From the NCBI GenBank assembly GCA_000431155.1, contig HF985661.1:16078-80077 (forward strand): a stretch of 64,000 nucleotides of DNA. Direction: 5' to 3'. Below are positions 9,327-17,610 of the stretch, piece by piece. The DNA is from Bacteroides sp. CAG:927 (GTDB lineage: Bacteria > Bacteroidota > Bacteroidia > Bacteroidales > Muribaculaceae). The notes below the pieces were generated by a model. That model ran no database searches. It was given only the letters and a program-made list of their open reading frames with translations, and had not been told where the DNA came from. Positions within the stretch are counted from its first letter, which is position 1; each line of letters starts with the position of its first letter. Made by a program: the position numbers and the translations under genes.

Positions 9327-9540
9327 CCAAATGTTAAAAAAGCCAAAAAAACATCATGCTTACCTCTAATTTATACTATTATTAAAATAATTAATTACAT
9401 TTGGGCATTGCCAGTTATTATACAAAATACAGGGACTAATTCAGAATACTGGGATAATTAACAACCTTTAAATACTACTGCAATGAAAAAGAAACTACTA
9501 TTGTTAACCCTCGCAACCTTTGCACTCACCCTGCATGCTC
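9327..9540 (+). repeat. Leader/signal-peptide repeat, copy 2
   Basis: Counterpart of 5420-5612 (see that entry): same order of AT-rich tract, -7 box, AATACAGGGA, AATACTACTGC, start codon and signal peptide. Confidence 0.75.
9396..9403 (+). promoter_or_regulatory. Promoter -7 box for LRR 2
   Basis: TACATTTG, a perfect TAnnTTTG match, about 80 bases upstream of the ATG at 9483. Confidence 0.6.
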
Positions 9541-10613
9541 AGCCTCCAACAGTCACAATTGACCGCATTTGTTACACCATATTGGAACAAGAAGGCTATG
9601 GCTGCGCATCAAGTCCGGTTGAAGATCCCGGGAACCTCAACAATGAGGACATTATTATACGCAAGTCAGTAGAATACAACGGCAAGGAATACCCCATCAC
9701 ACGTTTTTACGGTTATTTCTATGCTAATGAGGGCCAAAAGATTTGTTTCCCGGAAGGCTTAGTGGAAATAGTAGGCGGTGCGCCGAATGCTGTCATTGAG
9801 GTAGTGCCGCAAAGCGTAGAGCGACTATTGCAAGAAGCCTTTCACGGCACCACTCTGCCCAAAGAGCTTTATCTTCACAATGTGAAAACAATCGGGCCAT
9901 GGTCATTTTTGTGCGAGGGCCTTGAAAATTTACGCATCGGCTCTTCACTGGAACTGTTAGGTTGTAATGCATTTTCTCAGACCTTAAAAGAATTCGTTTT
10001 GGATGATGGCGTGCCGGGTGTGCCTTTGGCTCTTACATGGAATTCACTTTCCTGCTTGTCGCAAAAAGAATTCAAAATTCCTTATAGGTCTCCATTGACC
10101 CTGAGCGACTGCTTAATGGAGCACAACAAATCCGTTGAGAGAATAGTATTTCCGGATATTGAAGAAATTGAATACGGAGGTGCTAATTCTTTCTCCAATC
10201 TGTCATTAACAGTGTATATTTATGGATTTTTTTTCAAAAACTGCTCTACGCTCAAGGAAATAGTATGCTTGGGTGATACACCACCCGAAATAACCAACCT
10301 TGAACTCATCAACACGTATCCTTTCAGCAACGCCACAGAGTTCAACATCACCGACAATATGGACCGGTGCATACTGAAAGTGCCGGCGGGGAGCGAGCAG
10401 GCCTACCGCAACGATCCCGTCTGGGGCAAGTTCAAGACCATACTCGGGTTTGAGAACGGCGACTACACCTCCATCAGCTCCGTACCGTCAGCCGACAGCA
10501 ACCATGCCGTTCCCGTTTACTACAATCTTCAGGGTATCAAAGTGAGTAACCCGGCCAAAGGGCAACTATATATCCGCACCACCGGCTCCACAGCCGAAAA
10601 AGTAATATTCTGA
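9483..10613 (+). CDS. BspA-type leucine-rich repeat surface protein (LRR 2)
   Basis: 376-aa paralogue of the preceding LRR gene. Its signal peptide (MKKKLLLLTLATFALTLHAQ) is almost that of the C25 protease, while its last 80 or so codons and terminator match LRR 1, so it looks like a chimera of its two neighbours' ends around its own middle. Repeats are visible at KELYLHNVKTIGPWSF and ENLRIGSSLELLGCNAF. The central region diverges strongly from LRR 1 in sequence but keeps the order of segments (FPDIEEIEYG, IYGFFFKNCSTLKEIVCLG). Predicted secreted or surface-bound; binding partner unknown. Separate promoter at 9396. Confidence 0.8.
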   Translation: MKKKLLLLTLATFALTLHAQPPTVTIDRICYTILEQEGYGCASSPVEDPGNLNNEDIIIRKSVEYNGKEYPITRFYGYFYANEGQKICFPEGLVEIVGGAPNAVIEVVPQSVERLLQEAFHGTTLPKELYLHNVKTIGPWSFLCEGLENLRIGSSLELLGCNAFSQTLKEFVLDDGVPGVPLALTWNSLSCLSQKEFKIPYRSPLTLSDCLMEHNKSVERIVFPDIEEIEYGGANSFSNLSLTVYIYGFFFKNCSTLKEIVCLGDTPPEITNLELINTYPFSNATEFNITDNMDRCILKVPAGSEQAYRNDPVWGKFKTILGFENGDYTSISSVPSADSNHAVPVYYNLQGIKVSNPAKGQLYIRTTGSTAEKVIF

Positions 10614-10685
10614 CCCACATCTTTACCAATATCAATCAAGGGGCCATCGCGATACACTCGCCACGGCCCCTTGATTTTTTATGAG
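10369..10685 (+). repeat. 3' module repeat, copy 2
   Basis: Second copy of the block at 9003-9319, covering the last 80 codons of LRR 2, the stop, the spacer and the terminator. Confidence 0.9.
10636..10680 (+). terminator. Rho-independent terminator after LRR 2
   Basis: Same stem as at 9270-9314, with a longer T-run (six T). It separates LRR 2 from the convergent korB. Confidence 0.85.
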
Positions 10686-10697
10686 TAGATTGATGGG

Positions 10698-11711
10698 TTA
10701 TTTCACTTCCCAGGTTTCGCCGGCAAGTATCATTGACCGCAGGCTGTCAAATCCCTTTTTGGCGCGAACTTCCTCCACCTGACGGTCCACCTCATCGTTG
10801 TAGGTGAGTGAGGCCACATCGCGTATCACACCTATGGCAAGCGGCAACTCTTTGCCGTCCATCATGGCGAGCTGCTGATGCAGGAAATTTGTGGGGGTAT
10901 GGGCATCATGCACCAGCACATCGTCTATGGTGTAGCCGTCCTTGCCTATCTCCACAGCCTTGAGCAGAAAACCGTCCTGCACCAGACCACGGTTCATATC
11001 CTTGCCAAACAGCATCTTCTTGCCATGCTCCAGATGTATGGTGCGGTCGGCACGATACTCCTTGTCGGTAATGCAGCTGTGAATGCCATTGTTGTATATC
11101 ACGCAGTTCTGCAAAAACTCCACCACCGATGTGCCTTTGTGCAAAGCGGCGGCTGTCAGCACCTCCTGCGACACACCAAGCTCCACATCTATGGTGCGGG
11201 CAAAGAAATTGCCTCGTGCGCCAAACACCAGCTCGGCAGGGATAAACGGATCCTCTGTCGTGCCATAAGGCGAGGATTTCGACACAAAACCACGGTCGGA
11301 CGTGGGAGAATACTGTCCCTTGGTAAGACCATAGATCTTGTTGTTGAGCAGCAGCATGTTTATGTCGATATTGCGACGCACGGCGTGTATGAAATGGTTG
11401 CCGCCGATGGCAAGGCCGTCGCCGTCACCCGAAATCTGCCACACTGTCATATCAGGATTGGCCACCTTAAAGCCGGTGGCTATGGCGGCCGCACGGCCAT
11501 GTATGGTGTGGAAGCCATAGGTGTTCATATAGTACGGCAGGCGCGATGAGCAGCCGATACCGGAAATCACGGCTGTTTTGTGCGGTGCCACACCCACGGC
11601 AGCCATTGCCTTGTGTAGTGAATTGAGAATGGCGTGGTCGCCGCAACCGGGGCACCAGCGCACCGGTTGGTCGCTTTTGAAATTTGCGGGGGTATATTGC
11701 TGAGTGTCCAT
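10698..11711 (-). CDS. korB: 2-oxoacid (2-oxoglutarate):ferredoxin oxidoreductase, beta subunit
   Basis: 337-aa thiamine-diphosphate-binding subunit; with KorA it interconverts 2-oxoglutarate plus CoA and succinyl-CoA plus CO2 using ferredoxin. WCPGCGDH (19-26) and GIGCSSRLPYY (51-61) are the N-terminal cofactor motifs, and GDGDGLAIGGNH (95-106) is the ThDP/Mg motif. Usual length. It starts 3 bp after the korA stop, so the two are one operon. Assignment to 2-oxoglutarate rather than another 2-oxoacid follows the usual Bacteroidales annotation and is not proven by sequence alone. Confidence 0.9.
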   Translation of the reverse strand: MDTQQYTPANFKSDQPVRWCPGCGDHAILNSLHKAMAAVGVAPHKTAVISGIGCSSRLPYYMNTYGFHTIHGRAAAIATGFKVANPDMTVWQISGDGDGLAIGGNHFIHAVRRNIDINMLLLNNKIYGLTKGQYSPTSDRGFVSKSSPYGTTEDPFIPAELVFGARGNFFARTIDVELGVSQEVLTAAALHKGTSVVEFLQNCVIYNNGIHSCITDKEYRADRTIHLEHGKKMLFGKDMNRGLVQDGFLLKAVEIGKDGYTIDDVLVHDAHTPTNFLHQQLAMMDGKELPLAIGVIRDVASLTYNDEVDRQVEEVRAKKGFDSLRSMILAGETWEVK

Positions 11712-11714
11712 ATG

Positions 11715-13568
11715 TTAGTTCTTGTTCATGATTTGAAGTACGCCGTCAATAATCTCTTTTACAAGGAAGGGCTGGCCCTGTACCTTGTTTATGCGCTCAA
11801 TCCGCACCTCAGGGTATTTGCCCTGCAGATAATCGGCAAACTGGCCGGTGTTAAGCTCGGCCACCACCACTTTCTTGAAGCGGCGAAGCACCTCGCCGGT
11901 GTTGGACGGCAGAGGGTTGATGTAACGGAAATGAGTGAACGCTATCTTCTTGCCTTGGCTGCGAAGTTCGGCAGCGGCAGTGCGCAGATGGCCGTAAGTG
12001 CCGCCCCAGCCCGTGAGCAGGATGTCGGCATCCTCATCGCCGAGCACCTCCAGCTGCGGTATGTCATCGGCTATGCGGGCAATCTTCTCGCGACGAGTAT
12101 AAACCATCCTCTCATGGTTGATAGCATCGGTGCTGATAGCCCCCGTGTCATAATCTTTTTCCAGACCGCCCAAACGGTGTGCGGCTCCTTCGGTGCCGGG
12201 AATGGCCCAGTAGCGCACCTTGTTGTCCTCGCGGCGCTCATACGGACGCCATCCGCCTGCATCTATGCGCTCCTTTGACAGATAAGGGGGCTTGATGGCA
12301 GGATATTCATCAGCCTCTGGCACGCGCCATGCCGATGAGCCGTTGCCTATGAATGCATCGCTGAGCAGTATAACAGGGGTCATATGCTCAATGGCTATAC
12401 GGGCGGCCTCAAACGCCATGGTAAAGCAATCAGTAGGCGATGCAGGTGCCACCACACATACCGGCGACTCTCCGTTGCGGCCATAAAGGGCCTGAAGCAG
12501 GTCTGTCTGTTCGGTTTTGGTAGGCAGACCCGTGGAGGGGCCACCGCGCTGCACATCTATCACCACCAGAGGCAGTTCGGCCATAACAGCCAGTCCTATG
12601 CCTTCGCCTTTTAGCGCAAGACCCGGACCCGAAGTGGATGTTACGGCAAGATCTCCGGCAAACGATGCGCCGATAGCGGAGCACACTCCGGCTATCTCAT
12701 CCTCCATCTGCACCGCTTTCACTCCAAGGTCCTTGCGCTTGGCAAGCTCGTGGAGTATATCAGTGGCGGGAGTGATGGGGTAACTGCCTAAGAACAACGG
12801 CCTGCCGCTCTTCTCTGAAGCCATTATAAGACCCCATGCGGTAGCAGTGTTGCCGTTGATGTCGGTATATACGCCGGGACGGGCCGATTCGCTCTCTATG
12901 CGATATGTGCTCACTCCGGCATGTATGTTGTTGCCATAATTGTAGCCCGACTGAAGCACCTTGGCATTAGCCTCATAAATGGCAGGCTTTTTGGCAAATT
13001 TATTTTTTAGGAAACGAAGTACGCTCTCCATCGGGCGGTCAAAGAGCCAGCACACAAGCCCGAGTGCAAAGAAGTTGCGGCATTTCAGAATACTCTTGTT
13101 GTCAAGACCCGAATCCTCCAGAGCGGCCTTGGTCATGGTGGTGACCGGCACGTCAAGCACCTGTGCGGTGATACCGAGTTCCTTGATGGGATCGTCGGTA
13201 GCGTACAGAGCCTTTTTAAGATCAGCTTCCTTGAATGAGTCAATGTCGATGATAATCACACCTCCATGCTTCACATAGCGGGCGTTCTGCTTCAGGGCGG
13301 CAGCATTCATTGCCACGAGCACATCGCATTGGTCTCCGGGAGTGTGCACGCCCTTGCCCACGCTCACCTGAAAGCCCGACACGCCGCCCAGCGACCCTTG
13401 CGGGGCGCGGATTTCTGCCGGATAGTCGGGAAATGTGGATACTTCATTGCCTATCCCGGCCGACACGTTGGTGAAGATGTTACCCACAAGCTGCATGCCG
13501 TCGCCGGAGTCACCCGAAAAACGCACCACAACCTTGTCGAGGGTTTTTATTTTGGTTTCTTCTAACAT
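11715..13568 (-). CDS. korA: 2-oxoacid (2-oxoglutarate):ferredoxin oxidoreductase, fused gamma-alpha subunit
   Basis: 617-aa fusion. The N-terminal gamma domain (about 1-200) begins VVVRFSGDSGDGMQLVGNIF, and the alpha (pyrimidine-binding) domain follows with GSYPITPATDILHEL, MEDEIAG and TSTSGPGLALKGEGIGLA. The C-terminus (about 500-617) is the domain II/III swivel. Start chosen at MLEETKIK (13568): upstream in-frame codons run back through the promoter box at 13638-13645. Operon korA-korB. The complex is cytoplasmic and feeds the reductive or oxidative branch of the incomplete TCA cycle together with Frd. Confidence 0.92.
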   Translation of the reverse strand: MLEETKIKTLDKVVVRFSGDSGDGMQLVGNIFTNVSAGIGNEVSTFPDYPAEIRAPQGSLGGVSGFQVSVGKGVHTPGDQCDVLVAMNAAALKQNARYVKHGGVIIIDIDSFKEADLKKALYATDDPIKELGITAQVLDVPVTTMTKAALEDSGLDNKSILKCRNFFALGLVCWLFDRPMESVLRFLKNKFAKKPAIYEANAKVLQSGYNYGNNIHAGVSTYRIESESARPGVYTDINGNTATAWGLIMASEKSGRPLFLGSYPITPATDILHELAKRKDLGVKAVQMEDEIAGVCSAIGASFAGDLAVTSTSGPGLALKGEGIGLAVMAELPLVVIDVQRGGPSTGLPTKTEQTDLLQALYGRNGESPVCVVAPASPTDCFTMAFEAARIAIEHMTPVILLSDAFIGNGSSAWRVPEADEYPAIKPPYLSKERIDAGGWRPYERREDNKVRYWAIPGTEGAAHRLGGLEKDYDTGAISTDAINHERMVYTRREKIARIADDIPQLEVLGDEDADILLTGWGGTYGHLRTAAAELRSQGKKIAFTHFRYINPLPSNTGEVLRRFKKVVVAELNTGQFADYLQGKYPEVRIERINKVQGQPFLVKEIIDGVLQIMNKN

Positions 13569-13637
13569 GGTTATTTTGAAATTTTTATGTTTTCTTGGTA
13601 TTAATTGGTATTTATATGCATCATGTGAATTTCTCGG

Positions 13638-13645
13638 CAAAGTTA
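13638..13645 (-). promoter_or_regulatory. Promoter -7 box for korAB
   Basis: Reverse strand TAACTTTG, a TAnnTTTG match, 70 bases upstream of the korA ATG and downstream of the pyrC stop. Confidence 0.6.
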
Positions 13646-13704
13646 TTGAATATTTATCAATCAGCAACTCAGAGTCCTGATTTTTTAATATCCCTGCAAC
13701 ATGC

Positions 13705-15066
13705 CTATTTCTTCGGGTTGAAACGCAGAGGCATTCCGAGCACACTGCTCAGCACCGTGCCTTGCGAATACACCGTGCGGCCATTGAGTATCGTCATCTC
13801 CACGCGGCAATTCAGCGACAGCCCTTCAAGCGGCGTCCATCCGCAGCGGCTCACAACCCAGTCGGCGGTGATGGTGTAAGGCTCGCAGTCATCGTCGGCT
13901 ATCACAAGATCGGCATAATAACCCGGCCTGATGAATCCGCGTCTGTCTATGCCATACACTAATGCCGGATTGTGACACATATCCTGCACTATGCGCTCCA
14001 TGCTGAACTCATGTTCGCTGCACATCTGCATCATTACCGGCAGGGAGAACTGTATCATCGGCATTCCCGACACCGCCTGCAGTGCCCCGCCCTGCTTCTC
14101 TTTGGGCAAATGGGGCGCATGGTCTGTGGCTATGGTGTCTATCACGCCATCGGCCACGGCGCGGCGCAATGCATCTCGGTCAGCCGGACGCTTTATGGCC
14201 GGATTGCACTTGATGCGCGAACCCAGCACCGGATATGCCTCATCCGTGAAAATAAGATACTGCGGACAGGTCTCGGCGGTTATACGCTTCTGCTCCACCG
14301 GCCCGGCTGAGAAATACTGAAGCTCGTCGGCCGTGGAGATATGACACACATGCAGACGGGCACCCGTGGCGCGGGCCAGCTCCACAGCTGCTGCCGTGGC
14401 ACGGCGACACACCTCATGATTGCGTATCACAGGGTGAAACTCCATCTCCAGTTCCGTACCGTAACGCTCTGTCACGGCGGCGCGGCGTTCGGCTATCAGC
14501 CGCTCGTCCTCGGCATGCACAGCTATCAGTGCAGGCACTTCGGCAAATATACGCCGTATGATGTTGTCATCGTTCACAAGCATATTGCCTGTCGATGAGC
14601 CTAAAAACACTTTCACGCCTGCGCACCCGGTGTAATCCATGCTCAGAAGAGTGGGCAGGTTGTTGTTTGTCGCCCCGATGAAAAAGCCATAGTTGGCCGT
14701 TGCCACCTGCGATGCTCGCGCCTTTTTATCTTCCAGTGCCTCGACAGTCACCGTTGCCGGCGATGTATTGGGCATATCTATAAACGAAGTCACGCCTCCT
14801 GCTGCGGCTGCGTGGCTTTCGGTTGCCATATCCCCCTTGTGGGTCAGTCCGGGGTCTCTGAAATGCACATGCGTGTCTATCACACCCGGCAGCAGTAGTT
14901 TGCCGCGTGCGTCTATCACACGCTCCGCACTGATACCCTCCGGCACATCACCCGCCTCTACACGGCTTATGAACTGGCCTTCGGTAAGCACCCAGCCGGT
15001 AAATATATTGCCTTCGTTTACTATTCTGGCATTATGAATGAGCATGGTGCTCGGATTATTGGTCAT
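13705..15066 (-). CDS. pyrC: Dihydroorotase
   Basis: 453-aa cyclic amidohydrolase of de novo pyrimidine synthesis (carbamoyl-aspartate to dihydroorotate). Zinc ligands lie in DTHVHFRDPG (H66, H68); MPNTSP, VHAEDE, HVCHISTADE, the catalytic Asp in TIATDHAPH, and GISAE-type spacing fit the class I enzyme. The ATG at 15066 overlaps the upstream glycosyltransferase gene by 11 bp; a second Met eight codons in (15045) is an alternative start. Last gene of a likely minus-strand series running from 20596; the korAB promoter follows. Confidence 0.92.
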   Translation of the reverse strand: MTNNPSTMLIHNARIVNEGNIFTGWVLTEGQFISRVEAGDVPEGISAERVIDARGKLLLPGVIDTHVHFRDPGLTHKGDMATESHAAAAGGVTSFIDMPNTSPATVTVEALEDKKARASQVATANYGFFIGATNNNLPTLLSMDYTGCAGVKVFLGSSTGNMLVNDDNIIRRIFAEVPALIAVHAEDERLIAERRAAVTERYGTELEMEFHPVIRNHEVCRRATAAAVELARATGARLHVCHISTADELQYFSAGPVEQKRITAETCPQYLIFTDEAYPVLGSRIKCNPAIKRPADRDALRRAVADGVIDTIATDHAPHLPKEKQGGALQAVSGMPMIQFSLPVMMQMCSEHEFSMERIVQDMCHNPALVYGIDRRGFIRPGYYADLVIADDDCEPYTITADWVVSRCGWTPLEGLSLNCRVEMTILNGRTVYSQGTVLSSVLGMPLRFNPKK

Positions 15067-15859
15067 GGCGCTTATATTTTTTGGTCATACTGTCAAGTTT
15101 GAGGCGAATCACCCCAAACACTGCCTCACTGAAAATACCGCTCGACATCTTGCTTGTACCGAGCACTCTGTTCACAAACACAATCGGCACCTCCTTGATG
15201 CTGAATCCCATTTTGTAGCTCGTAAACTTCATCTCTATCTGGAATGCATACCCCTTGAAGCGGATATTATCCAGATTCATTGCCTCAAGCACACGACGGC
15301 GGTAGCACACAAAACCCGCAGTGGTGTCACGCACCGGCATTCCGGTAATCATGCGCACATACGCGCTCGCGTAATACGACATCAGCACCCTTCCCATGGG
15401 CCAGTTGACCACATTCACTCCTGTCACATAGCGCGACCCTATGGCCACATCCGCTCCTTGGGTGGCGCAGGCATCATACAGGGCCAGAAGATCAGCCGGA
15501 TTATGCGAGAAATCGGCATCCATCTCAAACACGTACTCATACTGCTTATGCTCCAATGCCCATTTGAATCCGGCTATATACGCCGTCCCTAACCCCTGTT
15601 TGCCTTTGCGCTCAAGCAAATTCACCCTCCCGGGCCACTGCTCCATCTTCTCACGCACAATCGTTGCCGTTCCGTCAGGCGACCCGTCATCAATCACCAG
15701 CACGTTGAAGCTGCGCGGAAGCCGCATCACGGCATCTATTATGGCCGCGATATTCTCTTTTTCATTATATGTGGGTATAAGCACAATTGAGTCCACTTTG
15801 GTCGGATCAACATTCAGGTCCGGTTCAGGCAGCGGATAAAGAAGGGAATTGGGATACAT
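15056..15859 (-). CDS. Glycosyltransferase family 2, polyprenol (dolichol)-phosphate mannose synthase-like
   Basis: 267-aa GT-A fold enzyme predicted to move mannose or another sugar from a nucleotide sugar to a polyprenyl phosphate at the cytoplasmic membrane. LIPTYNEKENIAAII (28-42), VIDDGSPDGT, GLGTAYIAGF and the DXD-like MDADFSHNP are the DPM1 signatures. No membrane helix is present, as in soluble DPM1-type enzymes. Such lipid-linked mannose feeds protein O-glycosylation or lipid/LPS modification in Bacteroidetes (knowledge; which one is not shown). Start at MYPNSL, 29 bp after the barrel gene. Confidence 0.85.
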   Translation of the reverse strand: MYPNSLLYPLPEPDLNVDPTKVDSIVLIPTYNEKENIAAIIDAVMRLPRSFNVLVIDDGSPDGTATIVREKMEQWPGRVNLLERKGKQGLGTAYIAGFKWALEHKQYEYVFEMDADFSHNPADLLALYDACATQGADVAIGSRYVTGVNVVNWPMGRVLMSYYASAYVRMITGMPVRDTTAGFVCYRRRVLEAMNLDNIRFKGYAFQIEMKFTSYKMGFSIKEVPIVFVNRVLGTSKMSSGIFSEAVFGVIRLKLDSMTKKYKRHDQ

Positions 15860-15888
15860 GCGTAAATTATATATAAAATATGTGTAAG

Positions 15889-17610
15889 TTAAAATTTATA
15901 GGTGGCGCCTATCAGTCCGGTAATGCTCTGTGCAGGGACTCCGCCTATAAGCAGATAGCGTCGGCACATAAGATTCTCACCGCGCACAAATGCGCTCCAC
16001 TGCGGGGTGATGCGATACAATGCCCCGACTTTGAGGTTTGATACCAGCCCGAGACTCTGCTTTATGCCGGTGTGAGGACAAATCTGTGATCTTCCGCCGC
16101 GATATTCCCATCCGGCAAAGATGTCAAGGGGTGCCACGGGCGTAACTCTGAGATCAGCCGACACTGCATGCTTGGCCCTGTCGCGCCACAGATAGAACCC
16201 TCTTGACGGTCCTTGGGGTGCCGTTTCGTAAGCCACACGCAGCTCCACTGCGGTGCCGTATTCATACGTTACACCGGCATGCAGCTTGTAGCCGCGCATT
16301 TTTGTGGGAGTGAATATGGTAAGGCCGTCATCCATTGTCACCGGCATCAGCCAGTCGTTGGCGGCCGCATAAAGCCACGACACCTCCACCGATGCTCCCT
16401 TCAACGGACCGAAAGTAATGCCACCTTCAGCCGTGATGGGCACATGAGAGTTTTTGAACGCCATGCTGCTCAACGTATATGGGCTTACATCATACAGCGA
16501 AGTGAGGGTGTTTTGCCACTCTCCGCCTCCGGCCTTGGCATACACTGCCAAGCGGCTCACAGGACGCCATGTGAGATTCACATCGGGAGCCACATGAATA
16601 GCCTTGCCCGAATTTATGGTCACCTGCGCCTTTACCCCCGCCGTAAACTCCACAGCGCTCATGCGCAGACGGTAGTAGGGCGATATTGTGAGCAATGCAT
16701 GTGTGTGACGCGGAGTGGCATGCATCATATACTCCATATCCTCGGCATCAAAATCGGCATGCGAATGACGCGAATTGCTAAGCATATCAAACTCTGCCGA
16801 AATGCCTGCACGCTGTGTCTCTGAAATTTTAGCCGACACGCCTCCGTGCACATCCACCTTGGTTTCATGTGCGGGACGCAGTCGCTCGCTTTCCCATAAG
16901 CCGTCGGGCTGTTCGGTGGCTACCTCAAAATCGGGAGAAAAAGCATATCCGAAATATCCGAGGGCCATTCCTGCTCCATAATCCAGCGTAGAGTTTGACC
17001 CGGAGAAAAGTGCGCTGAAGTTAAGCCGGTGCATCTGCTGCCGCCCGGTGGAATCCACCGAAGCCGGAGTGGTGTATCTGCCAAAAGTATAGTCAACGCC
17101 GAAGTCCAGAAATTTGCTTTGACTCAGGGCATGGTGGAGTGATGCGGCTGCCGTCACCATATTGCTTCGCTGGTACTGACCGTTGAGCGGTGACTCTCCG
17201 TAACGGCCTTTGTAGGCTGTGCCGTTGTACTGCACCCATGCGTTCAGGCGTGTGCGGTCGTTGTCAATGAATTTGTATCCGGCTGTTGCCCCGAGGTTGT
17301 ACAGCGGTGCAAATCCCAGCACCGCATATCCGCGATATGGGGAGGTGTATATGGAATCACCCCATGCAGCCGGGCCAAGTGTGGTGATTGTGGGCTGCAC
17401 TGTAGCAAACACACTTCTGGTACTGTAGTCAAGTGAAGGACGCTGCAACTGCGGAAGCGTGAACCTCGGTGTGAACCGGAGCATGGTCACATCTGTTTGC
17501 TCGGGCACCACTTCATGTTGCACCGTGATTTCCTTGCGCAGACCCTGAGCAGAGGCGCTCATGGATGCTGCGATTGCAAGAGAGAGTAATGTATAGCGTA
17601 TGTTAAGCAT
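15889..17610 (-). CDS. Outer-membrane beta-barrel protein (TonB-receptor-like barrel without plug)
   Basis: 573-aa exported protein: signal peptide 1-22 (ending ASAQG), a proline-rich linker (about 30-55), then alternating beta strands to a terminal aromatic residue (ATYKF), the usual barrel-assembly signal. No plug domain or TonB box is apparent, so it may be a TonB-receptor-like barrel that works with a separate periplasmic partner. The ATG at 17610 overlaps the stop of the TPR gene by 8 bp (ATGCTTAA), so the two are translationally coupled and probably functionally linked. Substrate unknown. Confidence 0.7.
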   Translation of the reverse strand: MLNIRYTLLSLAIAASMSASAQGLRKEITVQHEVVPEQTDVTMLRFTPRFTLPQLQRPSLDYSTRSVFATVQPTITTLGPAAWGDSIYTSPYRGYAVLGFAPLYNLGATAGYKFIDNDRTRLNAWVQYNGTAYKGRYGESPLNGQYQRSNMVTAAASLHHALSQSKFLDFGVDYTFGRYTTPASVDSTGRQQMHRLNFSALFSGSNSTLDYGAGMALGYFGYAFSPDFEVATEQPDGLWESERLRPAHETKVDVHGGVSAKISETQRAGISAEFDMLSNSRHSHADFDAEDMEYMMHATPRHTHALLTISPYYRLRMSAVEFTAGVKAQVTINSGKAIHVAPDVNLTWRPVSRLAVYAKAGGGEWQNTLTSLYDVSPYTLSSMAFKNSHVPITAEGGITFGPLKGASVEVSWLYAAANDWLMPVTMDDGLTIFTPTKMRGYKLHAGVTYEYGTAVELRVAYETAPQGPSRGFYLWRDRAKHAVSADLRVTPVAPLDIFAGWEYRGGRSQICPHTGIKQSLGLVSNLKVGALYRITPQWSAFVRGENLMCRRYLLIGGVPAQSITGLIGATYKF

